Assembly: GCA_964036045.1 (NCBI GenBank)
Contig: OZ038382.1
Location: 148,874,961-148,938,960 of the forward strand
Source: Eutreptiella sp. 'Long Island Sound 2002'
Lineage: Eukaryota > Euglenozoa > Euglenophyceae > Eutreptiales > Eutreptiaceae
Length of the DNA stretch: 64,000 nucleotides
Direction of reading: 5' to 3'
The notes beneath the pieces are model-generated. The model was given only the letters and a program-made list of their open reading frames with translations, was not told the origin of the DNA and did not search any database. A program made the position numbers and the translations under genes. Positions 10,043 through 21,267 of the stretch are shown here, one piece after another. Position 1 is the stretch's first letter. Each line of letters begins with the position of its first letter.

Positions 10043-11918
10043 CGCACTTGATTTGGACTTCTTCGAGTGGTCATACTCCTTCCCCCCTGCCCGAATCAGG
10101 TTTCCCTTATACTTGCCACCCATTTGACTTGGAGATATAAGGGAAACAAAAGCGAATCGTGGGATCACTTTGAAGAGCCATATCTACGCGCGAGTGTGAG
10201 GAAAGAGAATAAGGAGAATTTGGTTGGAACCGCCTTGGTCTCAAGTTAATTTAGGAAGCATCAAACGCCTTTGGTGCGCACACATGCCCGGTGTAGCAAG
10301 GGAAAAGGGGCAAGAGGGTATAAAGTGATATATAACTCTTGGACCGTGCAACCGAATATTTTAATGCGACTTTCGAGTGTGCCGCATGAGTGTTGGGGTT
10401 GCCTAGCAACCTTTCTTTGGGTTCCTACGTATTTTTAACGTGAAGTTATGTCAATGGAGGGACATGGCATATCATGGTGGGAGCCATATTTTGAGGGTAT
10501 GTGTTGTATGCATGGTATATGGTTGATATGCTCACGCCCATGTTATATATCTTCGTGGGGCCGAAGAGATGGGGAGCCATACGTGACGAGGGTTTTGCCC
10601 ATGTCCCAATTGTGGAATTCAAAGCGCTAGACCAGGTCTACCGCATATGTATTGCTCATGGTATGTTTGACAAAGAGATCCATGGGTGCACTCCCATTTT
10701 CATGGGGCATGTAGATATTAGTGGCGAAGGTATCTCCATGCGCTCGATTGGGGATCCAAGTGGGGGAATTGTTCGCAAATGGTTCCAATCATTTGTGTAT
10801 TGAATCATGAGCGGATATCATGGGTGAGCATAGAGATATACTATCATGTCAACTTTGTGTTTGGTCATATTTTCATGCTTTTGACCTCAATTTTGCTCAT
10901 TTTTGCGTTTTGTGTACTTACCTGGTCAGCAAACAGCAAGAAGCCTATGGAGAGTCGAACCATGGTATGTTGTTCATATGTTGGCATATGCTTTGGAGTT
11001 GAACACCACCATATGCCGGATCGCGTACTCCATTTGGCTTGGCGCACGAAGGATCACAGGAATTGGTCTCAAGATCATGGGCTGACTTGGGCAGTGCGTG
11101 GCGCCCATATCTGAAGAGGTTTCAAGGGTAATATGGGGATGTACATGGGCATTGGCCTTTGGTCTCTATCCTCCATGAATAGTAGACTTCGATTCCATGC
11201 ATGCTTGGAGCCTTCGGATAAGTGGTAACTTCAATTTTGAGCATATATGTGATATATGGCCAATATGGTGTGAATTGGCAGTTTTTTGGCATGTTATGAG
11301 TTCAAACTCATAGGTCATTTCTCTAAGCCCATTCGACTCCAAGTCCAACCAAGGTTATGTCAGGGTAGGGCATGGTCCTGAGTGCCACTCTAGGCCATAA
11401 CACGCCACCTCCCCTATTGGGCTAGGATTTATAGGCTTGGGAGTGAACACATTTTTGGGGTTTATGTAGTGACTTGTGGCACATGGCATTTAGCCATCTC
11501 ATTTGACCTGGTTCAGGGCAGTATGTTGGTGAGTCAGGGGAAGGTCTTGAGTCCAGGGAATGATGGGTTTACGGCTGCGAATGTGTATGTTTACCTCTTT
11601 CCCCAACTTTGCTTTATTTGTGTTCATATGCCAATTTCAGGGCTTTCTTCCTTGGTGCAATTCTTGTACATGCCCGCCACCGTGGGAATACCGGTGTGCT
11701 GAACGAAAGCCCGCAGCCTGATTTGGATTGTGAATTGGGTTATTGCTGTACTTGTGGGATCTGGTTGCCATTCAGGGTTGAAGGAGGATTTTATTTTCTA
11801 TATTTTTGGATTTGGACCCTGGAAATTGAGGAATGCAATCGTTGATCCGGAGTAAATCAGCAGGGGTTACAGGCGGAAGGGGCACAGCGGGGGCCGGTCC
11901 TGGTAGGGACCTTCTTTC

Positions 11919-12041
11919 GGAGCCAAGCGTGAGCATGAAGGTGGTGATGACGGCAACGCCAAGAAGAGAAGCCGTTTCATGAGGATGGCCCGCAAATTGC
12001 GGAACAAGGGGTTCGAGGTGACCTGTCCCGCGGAATTCTGA
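11919..12041 (+). pseudogene. gag: Element B gag, 3' fragment cut off by element A
   Basis: This is the C-terminal end of Gag, with basic residues (KKRSRF, RKLRNKGF) and the ending CPAEF. It matches the end of the B' gag at 39250-39372. The first base after element A falls in the middle of the B gag sequence, so the insertion separated this piece from its 5' part. The frame ends with TGA at 12039-12041, in frame with pol. Confidence 0.85.
12039..12041 (+). other. Gag-pol junction stop (UGA-CGG), candidate readthrough site
   Basis: TGA followed by CGG separates gag from pol in one frame. The codons between 12042 and the protease contain no stop and no ATG. The same TGA CGG GGA CGC occurs in B' at 39252-39241. 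UGA followed by CGG is a recognised leaky stop context in several plant RNA viruses. Function here is inferred. Confidence 0.6.
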
Positions 12042-15000
12042 CGGGGACGCTCTGGTGGCACCCAAGACCTGGTGTTTTGGGTACGTATCCGACTAGGGGG
12101 ACGTGAATACCTGGGGGTACTGGATACTGGCGCCACAATATCTATAGTGGCCAAGAAAATTTTACCTCATGGGAGCCTGAAGAACACCATGACCACCGCC
12201 GCTATACGCATGGGGGATGGACATGTGGTGCACAGCTGCGGCGACTGTGAAGTGGAGGTACCTATGGGCTCTCGAACTATCGCCCATCGGTTCTATGTGA
12301 TGGACACTGAGGCCTTCGACTTTGTACTGGGTACTGACTTCCTCGTGCAGCACTCCCAGATACAATCCCTGACGCTGCAAGCGCCCTACCTCCTGTACGT
12401 GGACCACGGCAGTGGCAGAGAGTCTGTGCCACTGGAGCAGTCGGAACATACCTCGAGTTACCTGAGACTATCGAAGGAGGAGCCCTCGAACCTGATGGCG
12501 GCCTCCAAAACTGAGGACTATCAACTATTGGGGGAAGTCCTAGACCAAGGTCTGAAGGAGTTGGGTTACTCTCGAGAAGACCTAAGTGTGGAGCTGTTCG
12601 CCAGCGACAAGCAGCATGTACTGGACCTATACTGCAGCAAGGGGAAGAACTGCAGCTACAAATTTTACTGGCCCTCTTTCGGGATGGCCTACGGGAACCC
12701 CAGATTCAGTGAACTGGGGGAGGTGCTGACCAAGGTGGCCTTGGAACGTTCCCGTATGGTCCTGTGTTCCCCCGATTGGGGAGCCCATGGGGGCAACGAG
12801 TACTGGCGAACCCTCCTTGACAAGCTGACTATCAGCTCGGTGCGATTACCTGATGAGGCCATCTACGTGCCTCTGGGACGCAAGACGCCGATTGGGAAGC
12901 CCGGATGGGGGAGTATGCTCAGCGTGGTGGACGGAAGTCTTACCACCATCCCCTGGGAAGACCTGGACCCTACTCTGGTCCAGGCTATACAACGAGAAAG
13001 CGAGGGACTCGCCTTGGGTGACTTGAAGGATCGCCTACGACCTCAAGATGCTGTTGAGACTACACCTGGAGGAGATGAGTACGTCGTGACTGACACTAAC
13101 GCCCCCAACTCCCCCTGTCATGTACCTGTACCTGATGGAGTCTCTGAGTGTGGACTATCTGAGCTACCTAGCTCTATCCACTCAGACTACGAAACTGAGC
13201 ACGACGCCTTCTTCGTGCAGACCGCGGTGGAGGAAGTGGAGAACGCCGAGTACGTCGCCCCACTAAAACCCCTACTCTCCATGAGGGTGGAAGACCCCGT
13301 GGATGAGGAGCTGGACCCTCGATCCAGGCTCAGGGAGTATGTGGATTCCAAGAGGAAGATGGTGGCGAAAAAGCTATGCTACGCGAAGCCTACCCGCAGT
13401 TCATGGCCACTGAAGCAAGGACGTATGGGAGACCTATCCCAATTGAAGGAGGACCTCGAACAGAAGATCACCACCTGGCAAAGGGAGGTCGATCTCAAGC
13501 TCATGAAGAGCGTGTGGGGCGCCCATGTGAGGACCCCCGAGGAGGACGACCTCTCGGAGGAATGTGTATGTGAACCCCCTCGAGCTTGCCTATGTTGCCA
13601 TCGTCCACCGGAGATGGTTGAACAAGACCTTCTGTATGCCTACCAAGGGCTGAAGGATACTACCGCGGGCGAAGAGTCGGTGGAGGACCACCTCCCGACG
13701 TCTATTCAGGGGGCAAGCAACTTACACTCCGACGAGGACATGGAGGACAAGATCAAGGTCTTGGACCCGCGGGTACAGAAGCTGATAAGGACCTATCTGG
13801 AGGTGTTCGGAGAACTACCCCCTCCAGCCTCATGTGACAAGCTGGTACAGATGGACCTCAAGCTGAAACCCGAGTTCGTGGGTCACAAGATCCGGAGGAG
13901 ACCCTATCCAGCTCCTAAAGAGCAGGCCGACGGGATTGAGCGACAGATACAAGAGTGTATCGACGCTGGCCTAGTCCTGGAGTACAAGGACGGGGACTAC
14001 CCCCTACACTGCAGCCCCTGTTTCCTGTTGGCTAAACCTGGGTCTACAGCCAAACGGCTGGTAGTGGACTATGGAGAGCTGAACAAGAAGACGCTGAACC
14101 ACTCAGGGTCCATTCCCAATATGGAGTCTACCCTGGAGAAGATAGCCTCCTGTCGCTACAAGACCAAGATGGACAAGCGAAGTGGATTCTGGCAAGTGGA
14201 CCTGACGCCCAACGCGCAGGAACTACTGGCCTTCATCACCCCTCAGGGGAGGGTATTCAAGTGGAAGGTCATGCCATTCGGCGTGGCTAACGCACCCGCT
14301 CTGTTCCAAGAGCTGATGAACAAGATCTTGTCCATCCTACGAAGGAGACCTAAGGTGCAGGAGCTCATATCCCGTGGGGCCCAGATGGAGGCTCACATCG
14401 ACGATGTATGCCTCGGGACCAATACCCAGGAGGATCACCTAATCCTCTTGGGTGAGTTCTTTGCGGTCTGCCAGGAGAACCACACACGACTCAAGCTGGA
14501 GAAGTGTGAGTTCATGCAGGAGACCATGCAGTACCTGGGGTTTGACGTTGGCTATGGGTGGTGGACCCCAGCGGCCTCTAAGGCCAAACCCCTGATGGAT
14601 GCCAAGGTACGACACGAAGACCCCAAGAAAGGACTTCAGGATGTACGCAGCTTCATTGGGGCGTGCAACTTCTATCGCCGCCACATCAAGAACTTCACCT
14701 ATACCAGCGCCGTTCTGACGGACTTGATCAAGAAGAGTACTACTTGGCGCTGGGGCCCACAAGAGCAACAAGCGTTTGACGAGCTCAAAGACAAGGTAGC
14801 CAACGCTAAGTGCTTGGGCGTGCCTAGGGCACAAGGGGATATTATCCTGGTGACCGACGCCAGCAATGTGGGCGGTGGTGGAACGTTGTTCCAATGGCAA
14901 GCAGTAGAGAAGGAGGAGTTCGACTCGGCCATTTCCCAATGGGGGACGGAAGGTCTCAACCGAGATGGAACCCTCAAGCACAGCTACCCTGACGACAAGT

Positions 15001-16970
15001 GGGTCCTAGTACCTCTGGGCCACTGGAACTGGAAGTGAAACCAGGCCAGGGGGAACTACTCCACCTATGAGCAGGAACTGCTCGCTGGTATGCTGGTGCT
15101 ATCCTCACAAGCACGACTGTTGGGGAGTAACCCTGTGGTCTGGCTATGCGACCAGGAACCGGTCCGCAGTTTCCAGAAGGGTCCCCCACCTGAGAAGGCC
15201 AAGCTACGTCGCTGGTGGACCTACCTCAGTCAACTACGGCTGACGGTACACCATATCCAGGGAGTGAAGAACGAGTGCGCCGACTACATCAGCCGCAACA
15301 ACTTCGACGCCCTGATTGGTACCCGGTCTGAAGCGCTGGCTAAGGAGGCGTTCAGCCGTATGGACGTACATCTGGACCTGAACATGACCATGATACGCCC
15401 CCTGGATGGACTCCAACAATCGGAGTACCTACAGGAGTTTGGGGATATCTACCGGCGCCTGGAGAAACGCCTTGAACCCATCCTGGTCAACCAAGACCAG
15501 TGGAAGCGGGACAAGAGCTACCTCTGGCACGAGGACCGCATCGTGGTGCCTAGTGACAAAGTCCCAGCGCTGCTGAAGTGGACCCATGAGTCCAGTGGTC
15601 ATGTGGGTGCTGACCGTACCCTGAGGCTGTTCAAGCAGTGGTTCCACACTACGTGGACTGACGACCAACTGCGGAAGACACTCTAGCCTATCGTGGACAA
15701 GTGCCCGTGCAGGTCTTGTAAACCAGGGGATATCAGGGACAGAGGCCTCTACTCGACCCTGCCCATCCCTCACTGTGCTAACAGTGTTCTATACGTGGAC
15801 TACACGGAGATGCCGAAGTTCGGGGGCTATGACTTCGCCCTCGTAGTAACCTGTGGGTTGACCAGGTTTACCAGGGTGTTCCCATGTACCAAGCACATTA
15901 CCGGTGAGGAGACTATCAAGATACTCCTGGAGGAGTGGTTTTGTGTCTATGGGGCGCCCAAGGAGATCAACTCCGATGAGGACGTACGAGTACGCTCAGA
16001 TACTGGCTGGTACAAGAGGGTCCTGAGATCCCTCAATGTCCAGGTGTCTACAGGGATCCCCTACTCTCACACGAGCAACCCCCTATGTGAGCGACAGATT
16101 CGTGTCCTGAAGGAGAACGTCAGGATATGGTGCAAAACTGAACGCACCAGAGACTGGCTGAGACTACTCCCCGTCATATCCTTGATGATGAACTCCCAAG
16201 AGAGTTCAGCTACTGGCTACTCGCCACATGAGCTATTCATGGGGCGCCCGGCATGGTTCCTACATGCCCCCTATCCAGAGGACACCCATTCTTCTGTGGG
16301 TGAATGGGTCCAAGAGCAACAAGCGAAGGTGGACAAGGCCAAGGCTATGCTCCAGAGAGTGAGGGAGCGTCAGTGGAACAAGAAGAACAAGCACCGTGTA
16401 CCGGCCACCTACCAAGAGGGGGACTGGGTGCTGGTGCACCACAGTCGACTACCCGCCTGGCCACGCTCTACCAGCGATGACCCATACTTCGGGCCGTACA
16501 AGATCCTATCTGTGGATGGACACCGTATCACTGTGCGGTGTTCTCCCCGACTAGGGGGGACCCTGGTGTGCGCTGCTCAACACCTGAAGCGCTACCATGA
16601 TCCTGAAGACCTCTGTGGGGAGGAGTGGGAGCTGAACGACGAGGAAATTGCCGCTCTGGACCTACAAGGGGCTGCCAGCCCTATGGAAGTTGAAGGTGAA
16701 CTCCCCGACATGAACGCCAAGGAGATGGCTAAGGAGGGCTTCTACCTAGTGAAGTCTGTCCTACGCCACCGCTATCGCCGGGGTTGGCGCTTCCTCACCC
16801 TCTGGGAAGGGTTTGGAGTCGAAGAGGCCACCTGGGAGCCCTTCTCTGCATTTGTTCTACCTGAGGGACGCCTAAACTCAGTTCTGGTTGACTACTTGTC
16901 CCAGAACAACCTTGGTGAGTTGCTGAGGCTCGCTGAGACGCTTGCCTCCAAGACTAAGGCTAGGGACTGA
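12042..16970 (+). pseudogene. pol: Element B pol (PR-FAS domain-RT-RNase H-IN-chromodomain), two premature stops
   Basis: Residues are numbered from the GTG at 12072; there is no early ATG. Protease DTG is at 18-20. The extra FAS domain begins near residue 175 and contains a GNPRF motif. RT has HIDD at 775-778 in place of the usual YVDD. RNase H has TDAS at 928. Integrase has an HH-CC finger, with its cysteines near nt 15705-15720, and D1243, D1302, E1340. The second Asp and the Glu are 37 residues apart, two more than usual. A chromodomain-like end (LTLWEGF and Trp-Glu-Pro) lies near nt 16740-16900. TGA at 15036-15038 replaces a Trp codon and TAG at 15684-15686 replaces a Gln codon, judged against B'. 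The frame is otherwise continuous. RT sequence is clearly distinct from A and C. Confidence 0.9.
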
Positions 16971-17332
16971 ACCTTACCCTTACCTGCCAAAGCGTATGTG
17001 TGAGTGTGCTAGTCCTAAGGTACTGAGAGCAAGCCGCAGAAGTGGTGTCCTAATTATACCCAAGTCTGCGCCCTTGCTAAACCTGGAGGGTTGGCTTATT
17101 GATGCCACGGGGTACGCCCCGGGTCTCCCCTCCCCTATGCGCCCAATTTCTGTGCTGGCGCAAAACCTTGGGGGAATACCCAGCGTGCTAATCCAGGTAT
17201 TGTTTTCCCTACCTATCTGTCTACTACAGGAAGGGGTGGCCAAAAGCTATGAAGGCATGCAAAACGCCTGTTTGCTATGTGGCCAAAACACTGACCTAAC
17301 CACTGTCACAGCCCACCAACCCCGCTAAAATT
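16971..17332 (+). other. Element B 3' untranslated region
   Basis: This is noncoding sequence between the pol stop and the polypurine tract. It is closely matched by 33977-34337 in B'. I see no supported open frame in it. Confidence 0.65.
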
Positions 17333-17344
17333 GCAGGAAAAGGG
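17333..17344 (+). other. Polypurine tract of element B
   Basis: GCAGGAAAAGGG precedes the TG that starts the LTR. B' has the same tract with one substitution at 33965-33976. Confidence 0.75.
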
Positions 17345-18571
17345 TGGGACAGTGACACACCCCCTACAGGTCCTACACACCCTACAGTGGCACCATCCTG
17401 GTGGGCGAGCACTGGGCAACTGGCTCTAGCCCCCACTCACGACTACCACTCCTACACGCACACTCTACTGGGCGTTGCGAAGATGAAGGTCTCTTGGGTC
17501 CTAACGACCCTCCTGTGAAATTGCAAGAGAACACAGCGCTACTAAGCAACTGTGGCCTGACAGGGGACGCCACAACGCGTTTCCCCTGTTAGGGCTTGGA
17601 GGGAAGGAGTGCTCTCGCGTGCAAGGCGCAGATGTCGATGAAGTCGGACTCCCTGCTCTGCCACAGGCGGAGCGGAGTTACTTGTTTGTGTGATCTGCGC
17701 CCTTGTTTAGCAGGGCATAAAAAAAAATGCTGCTGCACCAATCACCCTACCTGCCCACCTGTAAAACAAAGGCAAATGAAAGGGCGTTTGCGGCGGAGGA
17801 ACCAAGGCACACTCCAGGTATTTTACCCTTCTCAGTGTGCCCTATAATACACTGTCCGCAAACACGCTGCAGGAGCAGCTACCCTTATCAAGCAAGCAAG
17901 CGTTAAGGGACTCCTCAGGTTCTCTTAAAGAACGTACCGAGGAGCCCCTGGGTAGCCTAAACAAGGTTTACCGTGCGCACCTCGCGTGGCCTACCCTTTA
18001 AAGCGTGTGTGCATGCACGGGTATGCGACAACATCGTGGGCAAACCTGCCCATTCGCGCGCCAATCTTGACTCCACCAGGGGGTGGCCCCGCCTGGGCGT
18101 ACCTACCTTACCTACCGCTGGGAAGTGAAGCAAGGTGAGAGTACAAAAGGGGCGCACGTGAAGAACGTTGCTATGCACTTGTGTGTATGTCTAATCACCC
18201 TGATCTGACCGCTAATCATCTGCAATCTTTCTAATCAATCCCTCTATCGCGTCCTATCGTTGTTATCGTTGTTAGCGCTGCTACAAGGCTCGTTCACGGA
18301 GACACGAAGCGAGCAATGTGTATGCGGCATACGAAACAAGCATACCTGTAGTTTATACCTGATTCATTGAAGTCTTTTCGATTGATTTTCGAATTCTTGA
18401 ATTTTTGAAGCTTCTATTAGTGTGGGTGGAATATGTATGTTTATTTATTAATGTGTGTCTCGTCATTTTCAAGACTACGTGAGACATACGTTTATAATTC
18501 CATTATTTCTCCATTTTCCGGCGCTTCGCTAGGAGCCGCTCCTGCGCGCCGCCATTTTATGCGTATGAATT

Positions 18572-18592
18572 TCTGGATTTAAAAAATCCAGA
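18572..18592 (+). other. AT-rich hairpin in B LTR
   Basis: TCTGGATTT and AAATCCAGA form a perfect 9-bp stem around AAA. The same palindrome is present in the B' 3' LTR near 32733-32755. A role in transcript ending or RNA structure is possible but not shown. Confidence 0.45.
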
Positions 18593-19513
18593 GATGACTA
18601 TAATTTCTATAAAAATGTGCTTCTGATGCACAATTGCATTCTGCCCAGGTGTGTCGGTTCAGAAAAATTCTACGCCGTCATTTGACGGATTTTGGTGTCG
18701 TCGCTTCGTTTTTGCGTGGATTCGTCCATAATTCTCCCATTCCTGCCTCTGCAGATACCCACGCGCAACCTCGCTGAGTAGGCCGTGTTTGGGCCGAAAC
18801 GCAGGTGCCTGGAGAGACTGAGCAGAACCAAGACCCCACCAAGGGGCAGTTTTAATTTTCTTTCGACTCCCTTCGCCCTAAGACAGGTCACAGGACGCCA
18901 GCAGGTTTACGAGAACCCATGCGAGTGTGTATAATGTGTCTTGCGTTTGGGTTGTGTCGACGCTGCGTCTTGGAGGGAGGGATGCATATGCACATGTTTG
19001 GCATGCTCCCATACTAACCCAACCAAGCCACAGGAGCCCCGGCAGCGCCATGAGCGCTGAGTCTTCTGTAGGAAACTGTACAATCAGAGCAGCAAACGGA
19101 CGCCAGCCATGGTGAGCGCCCATTTTTCAGTGTGAGGGAGACTGTAGGTATTTTAAAGTAGATGTGGAAACCAAGGAAAGGCCAAGAAAAATTCCCTTTT
19201 TCCTAAAATGCGACAGTGGTGGCCACCACAGCACAAGGGGGAAGTAAGAAAAAGTGCTTTTCCATTGCTTTGAGGCATACTCTAGTTGTATTAGAGATGC
19301 ACTGAGCATCCATGCATTTTTATCTTAGTATTGGTCCAACCAAAAGTGGTGATAACACATTTTGACCTATGGAACCAGACACCCAATCAGGATATGGAGT
19401 GGACCCCTTAACCCCCTTTCAATGTGAAGTAAAACATCTTTTCCTGAGTTGACTGAGCACTGACATACCTAAGGTAGAGCCTATGGATTTATCTATGTTT
19501 TTCCATGAATTCT

Positions 19514-19596
19514 TAGCTATCCTAGTGGTATGCACCCTAGGGGGCTGGGCACCTCTTTTTGAGAGGTCCTGGGTTCAATTCCTGGTCAGCCTAGCT
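19514..19596 (+). other. tRNA-like sequence inside B LTR
   Basis: It has an A-box-like TAGTGGTATGC (19523-19533), a 5-bp anticodon-type stem ACCTC/GAGGT with a 7-base loop, and a B-box-like GGTTCAATTCC (19572-19582). TAGCT and AGCTA close the ends. The D-arm region is too long for a normal tRNA and the acceptor stem is not canonical. It is more likely a relic of a tRNA-derived SINE or an internal pol III-type promoter carried by the LTR. Copies lie at about 31731-31813 and 42281-42363 on the other strand. Confidence 0.45.
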
Positions 19597-20041
19597 AAGT
19601 AGGAAGATCCCATGTGACATGGCAGTGACCTCATCGCTACATACCATGCCACCTCAGCACATATGGGACCCAAAACAAAGAGTGCACATCTCCTAAGATG
19701 GCACTATGGAGAGAGAGAGTGATCCTGAGGCAGTTTTCTAACTCTTTTCCTAAAACATTTCAGCTATCTTTGTGAATATGCATTCATTTGTGACCTGAGC
19801 TGTAGTTTCTGTGAATATCTAATCATCTTTCACTGTTTACACTGCAGCCCTTCATGCTTTGATCCTGAATTACCCTCTCCTTGCATACTATTGGCTTGGG
19901 CTATCCTGGATTGACTTGGCTTAATTGTATTTCAACAAACAAAAGCTTTTCATCATCCAAAACAAGCAGCAGGACACCCTACAGCAACAACAAGCAGCAG
20001 GAGAAGCAAAAACACAGTGCTGAAAACACTATAAACTTTTC

Positions 20042-21267
20042 TGCATCCAAAGGACCCGTTAACCCATACCAGGCGCACCGGGTGCCGGCTGCGACGGTTA
20101 CCACCGCAGTGGCAGTGGCATACACGGCCAACATAGGCGTCACACAACGACCGAGGTGGTCCCACAGGTCGAAAGCGACCACAAAGATCCATCAGCCTAC
20201 CCCAAGCTTCCCAAGGCCCGCCGGCTGGGGGAGAGTCCCCACGGGTCCTTCCTCGGGCGCACCATGTCCATATCCATACGACGCGAGTCCAGAGTGGTAA
20301 AGCCGAACGAGCTCCTCCTTAAGGGATCGGGCGTCAAGGCCGTCTTTTCCCTCGCTCTATTACCACGAAGGCCATACATGAGGGAGTCCTTATGCAGTGT
20401 GGGCGGAGGCGTCGAATCCTCAAACCACCAGTTTCCCAGGCAAACCTTCCCCATCCGACTGCAAGTGCGTCTGCGAGTCGGCAGGCTCATACTGGGACTG
20501 ACAGTGGCGGACCGCTGGGAGTGTAGTCAGGCAACTGGGCTTCCCGCCTGGCGCCATCAGGATCTCCACATCACAGCGAATAGGGCACACGGTATCACGG
20601 GCACTCAAACAGAAGAATATGTACTGAGGTACTGGTCCAGGCTGGACCATATGTAAGTGCATGTAAACGGCGACTCAAGGCGCCTTCGTAGTCGATTCGC
20701 ATCCCCTCGGGGGGGAAAAACAGTCCATACTTCGGTGACGGGCTGACATACAGAGGCACATATCCTGGGGAACAGAAAAACAAGCAATAAGCGGGGTAAA
20801 TAGGCGTGTAAACACACTCTGGATAGAGCACCAAACCACGCCACGGTTAGGATAAGGCGTATGCAGGGGGGTGGACGGGAAAACGCCTGAGTCCAGGCCA
20901 TATATAGTCTGCAGACACAGGTCGACTGGTCTGGACCCCGCAAGTGCCATGGGACCAGACCACACACTCAAAAATCGCAATGCCGATGACAGCGGCATCC
21001 GTTGCGCAACGTCGTATGGGCTTCAAGGCCCCAAGAGCTCATAAAATGTGAAGGTCAGTCGCCCTACCTGGTTTCCCAAGGATTCAGCAGGGGGGGAGTG
21101 ACGAATGGAAGAAGAGAGGGGCCATCCTCCTCTGGATTCAGCAGGGGGGGCTATATGGCCACTCTGATGGCAGGTCACCGGAAGATGTAAGAGAGCAAGC
21201 AAGTAAGGGACGATCTGTCAACCTCACAAGCGCTTAAAATGCATCAGGGGAGATCTCAGGGCGCTGA
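20042..21267 (-). other. 3' flank of element C (3' UTR, possible LTR part)
   Basis: This 1.2 kb follows the pol stop of element C on the minus strand and stops at the LTR of B. I cannot find a convincing polypurine tract or a sequence repeated near the 5' end of C, so no LTR is assigned. It contains a direct repeat of GGATTCAGCAGGGGGGG near 21084 and 21136. Open frames here on either strand are short and unsupported. Confidence 0.4.

Larger units (their letters stand above)
1..11918 (+). mobile_element. Element A: Ty3/gypsy chromovirus, 5' end outside window
   Basis: The order is 5' LTR (right-hand part only), PBS, gag, in-frame stop, pol with C-terminal chromodomain, polypurine tract, 3' LTR. 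Bases 1-1076 repeat at 10843-11918 with 8 substitutions and no net indel, which defines the LTR pair. The element interrupts the gag of element B, because the base after the 3' LTR (11919) resumes a sequence found uninterrupted in the B' copy near 39370. One premature stop in gag and one in pol make the copy defective. The left LTR start and its target-site duplicate lie outside the window. Confidence 0.93.
9563..11918 (+). repeat. 3' LTR of element A (2356 bp)
   Basis: It starts TGAAGCC after the polypurine tract and ends CTTCTTTC at the junction with element B sequence. The other copies end CTTCTTTA, so the last base has probably changed. Its length equals both LTRs of A'. It contains a TATA-like block (9751-9760), the inverted repeat GTTAACC/GGTTAAC at 9872-9889, and a strong hairpin at 10007-10042. 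Its last 1076 bases differ from the 5' LTR at 8 positions. The bases after it, GGAGC (11919-11923), are the likely target-site duplicate, whose partner is outside the window. Confidence 0.93.
11919..20041 (+). mobile_element. Element B: second Ty3/gypsy lineage, 5' part outside window
   Basis: Visible parts are the last 123 bases of gag, pol, 3' untranslated region, polypurine tract and 3' LTR. The 5' LTR and most of gag must lie left of the window, beyond the nested element A. The B' copy at 31290-42635 on the other strand supplies the uninterrupted comparison. Pol has two premature stops. Confidence 0.9.
17345..20041 (+). repeat. 3' LTR of element B (about 2.70 kb)
   Basis: It begins TGGGACAGTGACAC after the polypurine tract and ends ATAAACTTTTC. 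It matches the B' 3' LTR (31290-33964) with several percent divergence, clearly more than seen between the two LTRs of A. The right end is set by B', where the same LTR end is followed at once by a PBS. It contains a hairpin at 18572-18592 and a tRNA-like stretch at 19514-19596. The bases after it are TGCAT, the likely target-site duplicate. Confidence 0.88.

Noticed and set aside
19514-19596. A functional tRNA gene
   Set aside because: The D-arm is too long and the acceptor stem does not pair in the normal register, so only 'tRNA-like' is supported.
20042-21267. An LTR for element C in its 3' flank
   Set aside because: I could not find a matching repeat near its 5' end, nor a convincing polypurine tract, so no LTR is claimed.
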